Counted from the stretch's first letter, positions 1 through 47,593 are shown. The stretch is 64,000 bases of DNA from Diphasiastrum complanatum (GCA_029204225.1 CM055107.1:9543472-9607471); one strand, 5' to 3'. The notes: generated by a model from the sequence alone, not told the origin. A program made the numbers and translations.

Positions 1-1340
1 TCTTGTGTGCATTAGCACTTAATGCCTTCGTGAATATATCTGCAACCATGTCCTGTGTTCTGCAGTATGTTAAGCTCACCTCCTTGTTGAGAACTTTGCC
101 CCTGATATAGTAATATCTGATTTCAATGTGCTTACTCCTAGAGTGAAATCTAGGGTTGACCAATAAGGCAATAGCACTCTGATTATCACAGAATAAAATT
201 GTGGGGTTGTATACAGATTAATGTATGATAGTAAATTTCTCAACCAAAACGCTTCCTTAATGGATTGAGAAGCAACAATGTATTCTGCTTTTATAGAAGA
301 AAGTGTAATAGAGGTTTTCTTACGACTGTTCCATGAGATAGACGTCGTTGAAGAAGAATGTAAATCCAAATGTGGACTTACAATTGTCTATATCTCCTCC
401 CCAACTTGCATCAGAATATCCACTGAGCTAATGAAGATTGTCGTTGCCGACATCTCCATAGCAGATGCACTGGTCCATGGTAGCTCGAATATAACTCATG
501 ACTCTTATGAGAGCCTTTCAATGGGTAATGCCAGGATTAGCCATATATTGGTTGAGTGAGCTTACTGCAAAAGAGATATCTGGTCTTGTACAAATCATGC
601 ATACATGAGAGATCCAAGTATCGATCGATAAGGATACTCTCTCATCTACTCCACTTTTTGCTTGGTCTGGGGACATTGGTCATTTGACAAATGCAAGCCT
701 AGGTCCATCAATGAATGAGCTAATTTACAATTCATTAGATTGTATATGTTAAGATCATTGTGAAGGTCCCTTTGTTGAGTGATGTAAATCAGTCGTCTCG
801 TTCTGTCTCTGTGGATCTGAATGCCCAAACAGAAGTGAGCTTCGCCCAGATTAGTCATGCCAAACTCTGAAAGCAGCATCCGCTTAGAATCCTTGACCAA
901 ATTGGTATTGTTGCTGAAGAACAACGTATCATCCACGTATAAGGTGATGATAATGAAGGATTGCTGCACTGACTTGGAATAGACGTTGCAATCAGCAATG
1001 CTTGGTTTGAATCTTTGTTTGATGAAGAATGTGTTGATCCTCTAATACCAAGCTCTGGTAGACTGTTTCAAGCCGTAAAGTGCTTTATGAAGTTTACAGA
1101 CATGATTCTTCATACCTTCCAGAATGTATCCTTCGGGCTAGATCATGTAGATGTCTTCTGCAATCAATGATATTGCAACCAATAGGAGCTTCGACTAGTG
1201 ACCATGTCTGGTTCTTAATTAGAGAGGAATACTTTCTGTCCATAGCTTCTCTCTAGAGATCAAAGTTTGGTTGGTTGAGTACCTCTTCGATTGTCGTCGG
1301 TTTCTGCATCAAGAGACATGCAGACTCAGGAGTATACCTT
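1..1340 (-). pseudogene. Ty1/copia reverse transcriptase and RNase H remnant (element A)
   Basis: Read on the minus strand from about 1340 down to 1, this is the 3' part of a copia pol gene. The reverse transcriptase fingers/palm region near 1140-1060 carries a 'KALYGLKQ' motif. A YVDD catalytic box lies within 969-646, followed by an 'LGIQI' block. RNase H and tail remnants, with an 'SSIKAEY' motif like the copia RNase H active-site region, lie at 369-76. Stops and frame changes interrupt it throughout, so it cannot encode a working polymerase. It continues the integrase remnant at 1510-2110 on the same strand and runs off the window edge. The copia assignment rests on the motifs and on integrase preceding reverse transcriptase. 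Confidence 0.85.
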
Positions 1341-1509
1341 GTGGGTTGTGTGCGCACTCGACTTAATCTTATGGGAGGATTCAAATGATGAACCACTCAT
1401 GGGACTTGTTGTTGGGTAGCAACAACGCCTTCGTCTGATTCGCTGTCAAAAAGTGGATCAACAATGGACACACCTGAGCTAGAAGCTTTGACAGTCGTGT
1501 CAATGGCAG

Positions 1510-2110
1510 GTCATGAAGGTTCTCCTGGAGCAATATCCTTGTCTTTGATGTCAATGAGCTGATCCTCGATAAAAACTGTATCCCGGCTATACAAGATTTG
1601 ATGGGTATCAGGATCATACAGCTTGTATGTATTATCAGATGAAGTATATCCAATCAGGATGGTCTTGAGACCTTGGAAGTCCAATTTCTTGCTCGTGTCT
1701 TTTGGGATCTGCACATAGGCAACGCATCCAAACACTCTTAGGTTCTTCACATAAGGTTTAGAGCCTGTCCACACCTCGTGGGGTGTCTTGTCTGAGAGGG
1801 CCTTGGTCGAACATCTATTCTGGATGTAAGCTGCAGTGGAGACAGCTTCGGCCTATAATCTCTTGGGCAACGATGCATGCGCTAGTATACATCTGGTTGA
1901 TTCAACTAGCGTGCGGTTCTTCCTCTCGGCTAAGCCATTAGACTGAGGACTGTAAGGAATGATGAATTGCTGCTCAATGCCTTGGCTTTGGCAGTACTCC
2001 TTAAACTTGATAGAGATGTATTTTCCACCATTGTCTGACCTTAGGACCTTGATCATCCTTCCAATCTCTTTCTTTGCACACTCCTTGAAGATTCTAAAGC
2101 AGTCCTGAAG
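1510..2110 (-). pseudogene. Ty1/copia integrase C-terminal half (element A)
   Basis: On the minus strand, 2110-1853 encodes the integrase core with 'VLRSDNGGKY' (second catalytic Asp region) and 'SNGLAERKNRTL' (copia integrases normally have a catalytic Glu just before this block). 1774-1511 encodes the conserved downstream region with 'LRVFGCVAYV' and 'ILIGYTSS'. The two parts are in different frames. The N-terminal part of the integrase, including the zinc-binding region and first Asp, is not upstream on this strand. It lies on the opposite strand at 2640-3280, which indicates an internal inversion. Non-functional. Confidence 0.85.
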
Positions 2111-3290
2111 AATCACATCAATCAATTCAAGAACCTACTAAAGCAAATGACCGCTATCAGATCTGTCATAGACGATCAAGACGCAGTGATGCAACTGCTT
2201 ACAAGTTTGCCAAGCTCATACGACAGCTGGGTGATGATCATCACGACACATCCAGAACTGACTCTTTTGAAAGTCATTACTATGTTGTTGCAGGAAGACA
2301 CGCAGAGGAACGAAGCCTCAATTTCCTCAACTGAATCTCATGCTTTACACACCAACAAGAGCATGACTAAGTAGAAGAATAAGAAAGACCCGAAGCAATC
2401 AAAGCCAGACCAAAAACTAGCACAGCACAAAGAACACTCGAATCCGCATACGAAGAAGAAGTTGTTCTACAGATACTGCAAGTGAAACAACCATGAAATT
2501 CAAGACTGTCGGATACTGCAAGCAAAGAACAACAACAAGGGGTAGAAATCAAGTGGCAAATGCAGCTACAGAAGTTCCACAACCTATTCAATAAGCGGAT
2601 CATGATGCCTTCATGACCAGCCATCTGACAGTACCAAGAAATATGTTCACCTTGGCGACAATAGCACACACGCTATTAAAGGTGAAGGTACTATAAGATT
2701 AAGCTTTGCAAATGATCAATCTAAGATACTTTCTAAAGTCCTATATGTACCAAATTTATCTACGAATCTGCTCTCTGTAAGTAGAATCGCAGATCTAGGA
2801 CATAGAGTAGATTTCGAATGTGATCAGTGCAAAGTAGTTGATAGGACATGCAAGATCCTAGCACTCGGAAAGAGGCATGGATACTTGTATAAATTAAGTC
2901 ATTGCTTTTTTTTTGCCTCTAGTCAAGCAGTCAGTACTTCTATTCATGCAAATAATAGTTTACTTTGGCATTATAGACTTGGTCACTTGAATCATGCTGT
3001 TGTACAACAAATATCTAGACAATCTATTGTTCTTGATCTCGACTATCGTCGTGATAAAGTCGAGTTACCTATTTATCAAGACCGTCTAGTTGGTAAACAG
3101 ACTAGGAAACCATTTGCCATCAGCATATTGCTAGAGGATTGTTGGACATTTTACATTCAAACAATTGTGGCCCGATGAAAAATCCTTTGCTAAATGATAC
3201 AAAGTATTTTATAACTTTCATTGATGATTTTTTCAGAAGGACTATGGTGTACTTTATAAAGAATAAATCAGAAGTCTTCACAAATTTTTC
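2111..3290 (+). pseudogene. Inverted segment of copia element A: Gag C-terminus to integrase N-terminus
   Basis: The plus strand shows the part of element A that is missing from the minus strand. It contains the UBN2-type Gag segment with 'LLTSLPSSYDSW' (2147-2370), a degraded CCHC knuckle region near 2460-2510, and a protease-to-GAG-pre-integrase stretch with 'LWHYRLGHLN' at 2950-3000. It ends in the integrase N-terminus with 'FITFIDDF' and 'KSEVF' at about 3279. The minus strand resumes with 'DCFRIFK' at about 2107, exactly the following part of a copia integrase. The minus strand before 3292 ends in the preceding part of Gag. Several stops are present. Confidence 0.8.
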
Positions 3291-3291
3291 C

Positions 3292-3613
3292 TGAGATGTG
3301 GCTTGGAAGCTATATTTCGCACTTCATATAGTGTGCTCAAGATGTCCCAGACTTCTTTCGATGTCTGAGCCTCGGATACATGGCCAATCTGGGTATCCGT
3401 AATGTTTAGGATGATCAGCGCGAAAGCCTTTCCATCTTTCAGCTTCCTTCTGGCGATTGTTGCGTCGTCTGCTTTGGGTTTCTCTTATGCACTTGTAACA
3501 ACGTCATACAATTCTTTAGCCATTAGTACAGTTTTCATCTTAAATTTTGACAAATAATAATTGGCTCCATCAAGCTTGTATATGATGGGACTGGCTTTCC
3601 CATGGGAATCCAT
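3292..3613 (-). pseudogene. Ty1/copia Gag N-terminus (element A)
   Basis: The minus strand opens with an ATG at 3613-3611 and reads through a typical copia Gag start, with 'YKLDGANYY' (usually 'LDGxNYxxW' in the family), 'TSKEVWDIL' and 'LYEVRN'. One in-frame TAA interrupts it about 45 codons in. It lies about 140 bp inside the primer-binding site at 3756-3767, the usual place for Gag. The sequence breaks off at 3292, where the inverted segment begins. Confidence 0.8.
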
Positions 3614-3755
3614 GTGGAAGATTAGTCTAAGTGATAGGAAAAACTATCAGTGACTTAAGTATGAAAATCTGGTACTGAATTACATAACAAGAAGACAATT
3701 ACTCTATCGACTAGTAGAGTCTTGTACTGCGGAAGCTTATCAGGCTACGAAAATG

Positions 3756-3767
3756 GCTCTGATACCA
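3756..3767 (-). other. Retrotransposon primer-binding site (tRNA-iMet type)
   Basis: The minus strand reads TGGTATCAGAGC, the common plant retrotransposon PBS complementary to the 3' end of initiator Met-tRNA. It directly abuts the LTR end at 3768 and precedes the Gag start of element A. Confidence 0.85.
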
Positions 3768-4932
3768 TGTTGGAGAAAGAGAGTGTGTGAGTGTGAGAAA
3801 CTAAAATAGCTCAAAAAAGAAAATGAACATGAAAAGAAACGGACTTGAAACTCGAACGAGAAATGAACTCGAACGGAAAGTGTTCGTGTGCAACAGAATG
3901 AGTTATATTACTCTTTCCCTAAGCATGACTATGCCTATCAGAAACGAACAAAATGTTAGTGATAGAAATCACGGTCGATCTGATTATGTAGCCAAACATT
4001 AACAAAACATCAGAAGAATAATTTGTCGTGAATAGCTAGACAATTTTTTAGTCGCGAATGATTCGCGAAGAACTAGACTGAGCTCGACTAATAATCAGTC
4101 GCAAATTAGTCGCGAAAGGCAAGACTAAATATTAGTCATCAACAACTAGACTAATAATAAGCTAAGAACAGATTACCAGATTGAGCAACAAGAGAGTCAG
4201 ACAGAATGAAGAAAAACATAACAATATCGACACAAATCTGAACGCAAAACAACATAGCTGTTATCAGATTAAGTACAACAAAATATACATGTTAATAATG
4301 TTGTGGAGCACAAGACAATAGCGGACGAAACCGCGTGCTCTACAAAGCTAATTCAATCTGTGAAAATGGATGAACCTATTACTGACAATACAAAAGAATT
4401 AATGCGCAAAGCATCTACTTCGTCTATCTCTGATAAGATTCAATATATACACAATTTTACAAGTGTGCAGATGAAGAAAGTACAAGGTGGATGTGTTGTC
4501 TGTAGGAGATCATGGGTGGCTATTGTTGTCAAATCTATTAGCATAGTTGCATGGGATGAGCGTGAAAAGGGCCGCGACGTTAGCCTTTGCTGAAATGAAC
4601 ATTGGTGAAGATGCAAAAAATGCGACACTCTGACGAAATGCCTTAGGATTTGATTTATAGGGTGCCTTCACTTTTCCTAGGGTACCTTCGGCATTTTGTA
4701 AGGCAGTGTCACCTTTTTCACCTGTCACAAATCACGTGTAAAAACACAGTGTCGTGTTTTTCGCCTTTTTCGCTTGTGGAAATTTACTTGTATTTATGCA
4801 GACAGTCAAGTTTTTCGCCTGTCTTATTTTACATATAAATATGCAGATTGTGCGACAACATGAGTAAAAATGCAGCATGAATGGAGGCAAATTAAAATGG
4901 GATTTAGGAGAGTGGAGGAGATAATCCCAACA
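3768..4932 (-). mobile_element. Long terminal repeat of copia element A
   Basis: On the plus strand this segment begins TGTTGGAG and ends CCCAACA, the short inverted ends expected of an LTR. It touches the PBS, so it is the 5' LTR of the minus-strand element. Its interior shares AT-rich 'TGTCGTGTTTTTCGCC'-like stretches (about 4690-4840) with LTR-like regions near 51.7 kb and 57.3 kb, which suggests one family. The matching 3' LTR would lie left of the window. Confidence 0.7.
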
Positions 4933-5019
4933 CTACATTTAATTCAATGCCTAGAAATGATACTAGCTCCTACAAGGTCATTCCTTCTTTGGGATTCACC
5001 ATGAGGCTCACATAACGTA

Positions 5020-6620
5020 GAACTGTATACCTAGCTAGAATTTTTCGGCTCTCATCTTCTACCTCTTCTCTTCCTTCTGAGACCTCCTCGGTCTAGGGTG
5101 AGAGGTGCTCTTCATACAGCTCAGCTCGACATCTTGGGGATTCCTCGGAATTTGCCAACATCATCCCCCCCCTTAATCTGTTGCAGGAGCCACTACAACA
5201 CATGTAGAATGACATGGTTTCGCCTGACACTTGGAAAAGCGTGGATCTTCAGTCGCTTTCGTAAAACCAAATGCTTATTTGTCTCAAAATTATTTCACAA
5301 AATTGGAGATCTCTCGACGGCCTCTACATCCCAGCTCGCTTGAGAGCCTCCTGCGAGTCCTACTTGCCTCGTTGCCTTGCAGTCTGTTTCTGCTCGCTCA
5401 TCTTTCTTTCCAAGGCTTCAAATACTTGGAAGTGGAGCTTGCTTCTGTAAGATAGCGGCCCCAGGTACTCTCACACTTTTTCGATAAAGCCAAACTCTTG
5501 CTAGTCTTCTATCATTGTAACGTACCGGGAGGACATAAAGGCCGCTCTGTAGTAAAGTCGGGCCATCATTTCATGATCGTCCTGGAGAGCCACGTTGGGA
5601 TTGATCCGAATTAAATCTAAGCCACGAACCCAAAAACACTCTTGATGCATAAGGAAGGCCATAGGTCTACAATATTCGGCACTTTCCCTTATGCACAGAT
5701 TAGTGTTAGATTTATATTTGTGCCCAAAATCCAGCAATTGCAATCATAGATCATCCATTGACGTGCTATCTGAAATTCCTATTCGACTCGCGGTTGCTCT
5801 GTTGGCCAGGGATTTCTTTGTCTGGTCGACATATAAAAAGGATCGATCCTTTTCCATGTTGGCGCCCTCAGATATTCTTGCAAATGCCTGCTATCCTTTA
5901 GGATTTTATTCCGCCACTTGGGTTGTGGTTGCGCCGCATGCGATGATCTCGGCCCTTGTGGAGTACTGGCTTTGATTGATCTCTTCTCAACCGCCCCTCC
6001 TATTGCGTGGGTATTTCCTTTCAAATCTTTCGGACTCTTTGGTGTTCGCCATAGTGTTTCTTGGCCTGACATGTGAGGCTGCCCTTTGTTGCTGGGATGG
6101 CTTCGCCAGGTAATCGTCTAGGGCCTTACTGCCCGTATCGCTCTCTTTTGCCCGCTCGCATGTGGAAGGCTCAGCTTCGCCCGCATCCGCAGGTCTAGGC
6201 GAGAATTTGCGTGTTTCTAGTGGATCATCCAGGAAGTCATCATTAGCAATGTCAGTGTTAGTTTTTGGAAGGTCAGAGATGGTGTGATTTGGAGAGAGAA
6301 GTGGGAATGACTGGTTTAGGAGGAGCCGGATTCAATAGATTGTACGCCACACCGGGGGAACTTAGCCATTTCAAGAACTCGTCTCGTCGGGCTTGGTACG
6401 TCTCAGCGGGTCCTTGAGAAGGTCTCAAAAGTCAGCTAGGAGGAGGTTGAAAGGAGGAAGGTGAAGGAACGTGATAAGTAGGAATGAAAGTTCCGGAAAA
6501 AGTAAATGCAGAGTAGGAAGGAGGTCTGAAGGCAAGAGGGGAAAGAGGAAAAGCTCAAGACGGAGCCTTAGTTCTTTGGCCAACCGAACCCAAACTACCA
6601 TCCTTCTGCTGGGTATCAAT
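5020..6620 (-). pseudogene. Degenerate unknown ORF, minus strand
   Basis: I do not recognise this sequence. On the minus strand, open stretches at 6072-5779 and 5743-5501 continue in frame across stops to about 5050. This gives a protein-like composition with a Lys/Arg/Gln-rich end ('KMSEQKQTARQRG'), so it looks like one decayed ORF. No catalytic motif is visible. It sits between two copia elements and is most likely part of a retroelement. The plus-strand reading frames over it look like shadows. Confidence 0.35.
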
Positions 6621-6647
6621 TAGAATCATCATTTTTATTGCTTGTTT

Positions 6648-7804
6648 TTTCAGATGGCAAGTTTTTCAACTAGATGTCTCAAATGCTTTTTAAATGGATA
6701 TCTAGAAGAAGAAATTTATATGGAACAACCCCTTGTGGTATTCTCGACTTAACACTTTCCTTATCTCACTAGGATTCAATCTTAGTAACTATGATCCTTC
6801 CTTGTATGTCAAGTTCTATGATAGTGATATTGTCATTCTTCTAATTCATGTTGATGATATTATCCTAACAGGAAGTTGTATCAATTTAGTTGAAGAAACC
6901 AAAATTGCACTTGGAAGAGAATTCAAGATGCAAGGTCTTGGAAAAATTCATTACATCTTAGGATTAGAGATTGACTTCCATAATGAGAAAGCTTTTGTTT
7001 GTCAATCCAAGTATGCTCTTTCAATAAGTTCAATATGCTTGATTGTAAGAGTATTGATACTCCTATGGAGCAAATTGTAAAAGACCCTAACAAAGGTGAT
7101 GAAAGATCCTTCGTGGACATCACACTTTTTAGGAGTCTTATAGGCTCCTTAGTTTGGCTCACCTAACTAGGCCTGATGTAAGTTTTAGTGTTCATAAGTT
7201 GATCCAAGCTATGCAAAATCCTACTATTCATCATTGGAAAATGGCCAAAAGGGTACTTAGGTACATATCTTCAACCTATGATTATGGTTTGATATACAAA
7301 AGAAAAGATCTTTCTATTGTTGGCTATTCTAACTCGAGTTTTGCTAGCGATAAAGTAGATTGGAAATCTACAAGTGCATATGTCATATACCTTGGAGGAA
7401 ATTTAATATCTTGGCTTTCCAAAAAGCAAGATACAATATCACTCTCATCTTGTGAAGCTGAATATAAGACACTTACTACTACAACAAAAGAAGTGCTTTG
7501 GATCAAGAGGTTGCTTGTGGAGCTAAAGACTATCAAGGAAGATGATCTACCATTGATCACGTATGACAATATTTCAGCACAAGCCCTTGCCAACAATCCA
7601 ATATTTCATGCAAGGAGCAAACACATCGAAGTTGCACATCACTTCTTGAGAGAGAAGCTCATTAGAGAGGAAATCTACTTGGAGCACATTGACACATCAT
7701 CTTGTATTGCATATTTGCTCACCAAACCTTTAAGCAAAAATTCCTTCGTCAAGCATAGAGCCAATCTTGGAGTAATTCCAAGATCCATGTTCAAGTCAAC
7801 ATAG
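6648..7804 (+). pseudogene. Ty1/copia reverse transcriptase and RNase H (element B)
   Basis: Plus-strand copia pol, 5'-truncated. The reverse transcriptase starts near 6655 ('FQLDVSN', 'FLNGYLEEEIYMEQP') and then skips sequence at about 6733. The catalytic box at about 6850 reads HVDD instead of the usual YVDD. The RNase H part at 7154-7804 is an unbroken 216-codon stretch with 'SLSSCEAEY' and the copia C-terminal 'ARSKHIEVAHHFLREK' block, ending in TAG. A frame break near 7080-7150 separates the two parts. A purine tract and LTR start follow within 20 bp. Confidence 0.88.
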
Positions 7805-7812
7805 ATTAATTT

Positions 7813-8640
7813 TTAGGAGGAGTGTTGAAAAATGAAAATCATCTATCTTTACTATAGGCTTTGGCAAAAAATGTTTTTATGTGTATGTAATGTTTCACAT
7901 TGTAAATGCCAAATTTGGCCTAGAAGAAACTCGAGCTACATGGTTTCTTGAAGTCTAGTTGGTCATATACAACTTGCATATAGAATGTAGACATAGAAAT
8001 GTCAATAATAGGCTTGTAGAGACTCGTGACATATCACATGCAATGGTTGTAAGTGTTCCATAGTGACAAGCAAAGCATGCACAAAGTAAATTGGACACAT
8101 GCATGATGATTTGTACAATTCTAGTTAAGAATTTGACACTTGGTAAAAGTAGGTAGAGATGCATGCATGTAAAGTGACAAATGTCACTAGTTTTATAGTT
8201 TTCACCTTTAGATGTGGATGAAAGTAGGAGAGAGATGGTTCTACCTCGAGCTACTCCAATCTCCATAAATATGTGAAGGCTCTCTCATAACTTTTGATGA
8301 AGAACCAAGCTTTGAAGCTATTCCATGTCAATTTGGATCTATACTATTGTTTGCTTGAATTTTGCTCTCCTTTTCTCTCTCTAACTCGAGTAGAGGTTTA
8401 CTAGCTAATGCATTGAATTCTTGTACTTCTTCTCTTTCTTTAACCAAAGTGATCATTCTTTGATTCTTAGCATGCTAGATTGTGCTTTGGCCATAAAATC
8501 TTGTACTAGATCTTGATGTTCAATCTAGAATCAATTTATGTGCTAAACTCAAAGCTTAACAAGATTATTCACACTTGAGGATCATTCCCCACACGTGTGA
8601 ACTTGCTGGAATTTTATCCTTTATTTTTGGCGCATTATAT
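7813..8640 (+). mobile_element. Polypurine tract and 3' LTR of copia element B
   Basis: About 10 bp after the pol stop, a purine run (TAGGAGGAG) precedes TGTTGAAAAATG at 7823, the expected PPT/LTR junction. The LTR continues as AT-rich sequence. I could not place its right end; 8640 is an estimate. A related sequence appears in reverse orientation at about 56690-57060. Confidence 0.6.
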
Positions 8641-11600
8641 GTAAAGCATGTGTTTTACCAATTTTTTTTGCTTATGTTTGAAAAGTAAAAATTGATATGG
8701 CACTACGGGAGATTTCAGAGGCTGAAGTGGTGCACCAGTTCCATTTTATTGATTTATAAAATGCAATGCCCCAAAAATTATATGGCTAGCTTTTTGGCAT
8801 TCTATTTTATCACAACGATTGACAATCTCGAATTCTTTGATAGCTATTTTGGAAATTGAAAGAGAAAACAAAAACATTACAAGCTATGACCTCTGAGCAA
8901 CTTGATGAGGTACGCATCTACCTTCAACGCAATGGATGTTCCTCTTGAATGCATGTGTCATTGAACTAAATGAATACAAAAACGACGTTCATAGCAGTTA
9001 CACAATGAGCACCTTTATAACAATGCAAAAACACCCTAGAGAAATTTATGTTTATGACCTATTGAATATACACGATTGTATTTATTTCATTTTTGTCCAT
9101 TGTATAAGATATTTGTTATTAGAATTTATGACTTATGAAAATGTCATGATTTCAATCTTATGTTTTCAGGATTTCTAAAACATTTTTACAAATTGTTTGC
9201 AATTTCAATTCCAAGCTCAACACAAACAAACAAAGTGGCTATTCAACATTTCGAAGCTCACTCGAACAAGGGCATGATGACGCGATATGCAATTTGTACT
9301 TCGGATATAACATCACTATTTTCGAGTGGAGATGGATGACCCGCACTCAGAGTTGAATGCTATTAGTACTGATCTTGCCAGACAACTTGGACACATATTA
9401 TAAATACGAGTGCACTTCATCGATGGCTCGATCTTGATTGATAATGTGTTAAAAATCCTTGAGAATGAGAGCCTTGATGCATCAACCATTGCAACAACTA
9501 TTTCAAAGGTTTGCAACTTTCAATGATTGAAAATTACGTTCTACTATTCATATACATTCTTGTGCATCTAATACCGATTGCATTTTGACAAATAATAGGC
9601 CTTGATCTCTAAATTTCACAATGAGCATCGCAACCACCATGTTCCAGCACATAGTTATGCCAACCTTCAATGTATATTCTCCGATTAAACAGAAATCGTA
9701 TTCCATCATGAAGCAACTAATAATCTAAGTGGCATATTTCTCGCAAGATCTCTCGCCTCCTTCCGTGAAACGACCACAAATGAGCACATCACATTGTACA
9801 AATTAGCGTTGAAAAACTAGCACCGATTTTGATAAGCATGTGTAACAACATGTTCGAAAGCCACCCTAAAATATGCTTTTCGCCAAGACTCATACCCGTT
9901 TTTTTTTTTAATGTCTTTCATGTGGAAATATTAGAAGTTGTCAAAGACCGTTCGACTGTAAATAGATTAGAGATCTTTAATATCAAGATGTATAAATCTC
10001 AGAACCTGAAACTTTGCAATCACTTGACTGGAATCGTGAAAATGTTGGTACCTAAAATGACGATCATACATATGAGAAACTCTCAAATAAGTTGTCGCTT
10101 GTAAATATCTCAAAGCTTTAATTTAGGTTGCTCTTTGTCATGCTTTCATCGTGGTTTTGTTATGGTTTCTACACTTGAAATAGTATGTTCATGAAATTCA
10201 ATATTCATCATGTTTTGCTATACTTTCATTGTGGTTTTGTTATGGTTTTTACACTTGAAATAACATGTTTCTGAAGTTCAATATTCATCATGCTTAGTTC
10301 ACATTTTTTCTGTTGGCACACCCTATGCTGGCCGGACACAATGGTGTTGCTAGTTGAGAAATCAACCTATCTAAGGGATGAAGTGGAATATGACAAAGAT
10401 TAAAGACACCATTTGTATGATAGTAAGTTCATAGTATAGACACATCACTAACCCCTCAACTACTATTGCAACCACACCAATACAATTTTAGATGTCGAAA
10501 AGGCTAATGGGCTGAAGTGATGCAGGAGTTTGATCACAAACAATTATGATCAAGTTGCAAATGCCATTATTCGGATAGGTGAATCAAACAAATTTTCATT
10601 CGCCTATATTTCTACAAATCTACATCTTTCATTTAAAGGATCGTATAAAAACGATTTCATTTTGGTCGCATATGGAGAATTGTTTGGACTAGTTTAACGA
10701 GAATGAAATTGAGACAAGTTTATAGCGATATCAATTGGATACGAAAGATAAGAAGATTGTATAGTAGTATCACATTCAAAACAATTGTTATTTGTAATGA
10801 CAATATTTATGTACAAAGGATGAGGCTCTAAAAAAGATTTTTTTTTTACAGTCATGATGTATTATGTTGAGGTCATCCAAATATGCACATGACATTGGAC
10901 TTGGTCAAAAAGGAGTTTTTAGTGGCCAAAACTCAAGCTATCTATCAAGTCATATGTGATGAATTGTAAACAATGTCACTTAGCTGAAGCTGAACGCTCT
11001 TTTAAGCTTTGCATCCAATGAACATCCTTGATAGGAGACGAAAAATATATCTATGATTAACTCACCGCAAAGGCTTTGGATCTAGCCCAAATATTTGTTG
11101 AAAATTCATGTTATATGGATTGTCATGAGATAAGTGGAAGGTCACCACACTCTGTCCTTGGTTTGAGATACATGGACTCAAGGCCTTTGGATCTATGTGT
11201 GGTTTGAGACACCTGGGTTGTGCTTGGGGTGCACGTGCCTCCAACACAGGAAGGACAGAAGGTGGTAGTCTTACTATCAATGGTGCTGAAAGGCATGTTG
11301 GGTCTTGGCTTTGTTGTGCTCTTAGCCACACATCCCCTTCCTCCTTATAGTCAAGCCTCATTAACAAGGTGGATGTTTGGCCCAAACTCCATTCTCCCGT
11401 GTGTGGTAGAGAATGCGCCACGGCCAAAGCCTCATAGTGCTTGTAAGATGTGAGACCTTCCGTTAAACTTAATGTAGATTTGTTGGTTTTCCTTTGTGTT
11501 TTGAGCATTACTTCACTAAGTGACAATGTTTATGGACAAAACCTTTTGTATGAAGCATTCGTCAAAAAAATTGATGAAAAATAGAGGAATCAAAACAAGG

Positions 11601-11860
11601 TGATTGATATATCACAAGAAACTTTGCCTTAGGCCCGAGCTTGGAAATCTTTGAAAAATTAGAAAAAGATTACCTTTTAGAAAAATTAAAAAAACTAAAG
11701 AGACTCATTTTTGATGCTCAATTTCACCTAGGAGTGACAAATCAGCTTTTAACAAATCATCACAATAGCTGAGCGCGGCAAAGCTAGAACCTTAGAACCA
11801 TTGTGTGGTGGTGGAAGGGCAAGTTCTCACATGCTTTCGTCCATGAGAGAGAATGTGGTG
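8641..11860. other. AT-rich spacer without recognisable gene
   Basis: Only short open frames with no recognised motif occur here. The longest, on the minus strand at 11062-11526, has low-complexity Pro/Ser/Thr content and overlaps a plus-strand frame of similar quality. One tandem duplication lies at 10136-10292. Nothing else is supported. Confidence 0.5.
10136..10292 (+). repeat. Two-copy tandem repeat, about 78-bp unit
   Basis: Two adjacent copies share TCGTGGTTTTGTTATGG / TTGTGGTTTTGTTATGG, then ACACTTGAAATA and TTCAATATTCATCATG, with scattered substitutions. This is an old direct duplication in spacer DNA. Confidence 0.75.
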
Positions 11861-11865
11861 GAGCC

Positions 11866-12043
11866 TTAGGGCCTCTTTCCATGTGGCCCATTCACCTGGG
11901 CGCTACGTCGCTGAACAAGTCACCCGTTCTCTCAAGGACCTGATTTCTTTGAAATCTGCAAACTTGCTCACTCATTCAGCAAATCGTCTTGTTGGGAAAC
12001 GTCACCATGCCCAGGTGAACGGGTTGCTGAAAAGTGGCCCTTA
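11866..12043. mobile_element. Tourist-like (PIF/Harbinger) MITE
   Basis: A 172-bp segment (11869-12040) begins GGGCCTCTTT and ends AAAGTGGCCC, flanked on both sides by TTA, the classic 3-bp target duplication of PIF/Harbinger elements. The inverted homology extends inward to a matching TTCACCTGGGC / GCCCAGGTGAAC about 30 bp from each end. There is no coding capacity. It lies about 0.8 kb upstream of the SEC start codon, so it may be within the promoter region. Confidence 0.7.
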
Positions 12044-12826
12044 CGAGGTGAAAGGGAGAGGCCCACCACCCCCAAAAAAAAGGCGAAAAAAAAGCAACAA
12101 AAGGCCACTTGACTAGCATGCAAAGAACATGCACTACTTTTAGGTGGGACTTTTAAGTCTTTAACGGCCACATATGTGAAATTCACGTGGAGGCCATGTA
12201 GCCAGCCCCGCGTCTGTAACCAGTCTATTTTTATTAAAAAATAAAATAAATTGACATTTTAATTCCGGTGGAAAAAAGCGCAAAAAAAGAAATTTAATTC
12301 CCAGGTTTATGATTGGTGGTTAGGAATTAGAGTCCTTTCCTTACGGTGACGAAGTAAGAAAGGACGAGAGCGTTTGCCGCCTCGTCAGACTCGTCTTGGC
12401 TTCCATCTCATTCTACATTTACGTCTCCTGCTCGCGCTTGCTTCCTTCAGTGGATCTTGGATCCGATCCTAGGCGGTGCGTTGTCTCCCGGGAGATCGGA
12501 AGCCATCTGATATGATGCGGATGTTCACCAGGCATCTAACGAGCCAAGGAGGTTGAATTTTGGTGAAGTATATCCAAAGTTGTAGCCAGAATGATGCGAT
12601 TGTAATATTGATAGGATTACGATGAATGGATGAGATAAGAGTTGCTTCGATTTGCGCTGCTTTTTGAGGGAAGCAGATGCTGTTTTGATAGGTTGAAACT
12701 TGTTTTTGGAGGTTCGGGTGCGTACGAGAGCGACCGGATTGGGTGAGGTAAGATATTGAAGGTTTGTGAGCAGGGGAGTTTGTGAAGGATTTATTGAAGG
12801 TGGTTTGGATAAAAGAAGCTGCAGCG

Positions 12827-47593
<34,767 letters not shown>

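Noticed and set aside
11062-11526. 154-codon minus-strand ORF upstream of SEC
   Set aside because: No recognised motif, Pro/Ser/Thr-rich, overlapped by open frames on both strands. Not distinguishable from chance.
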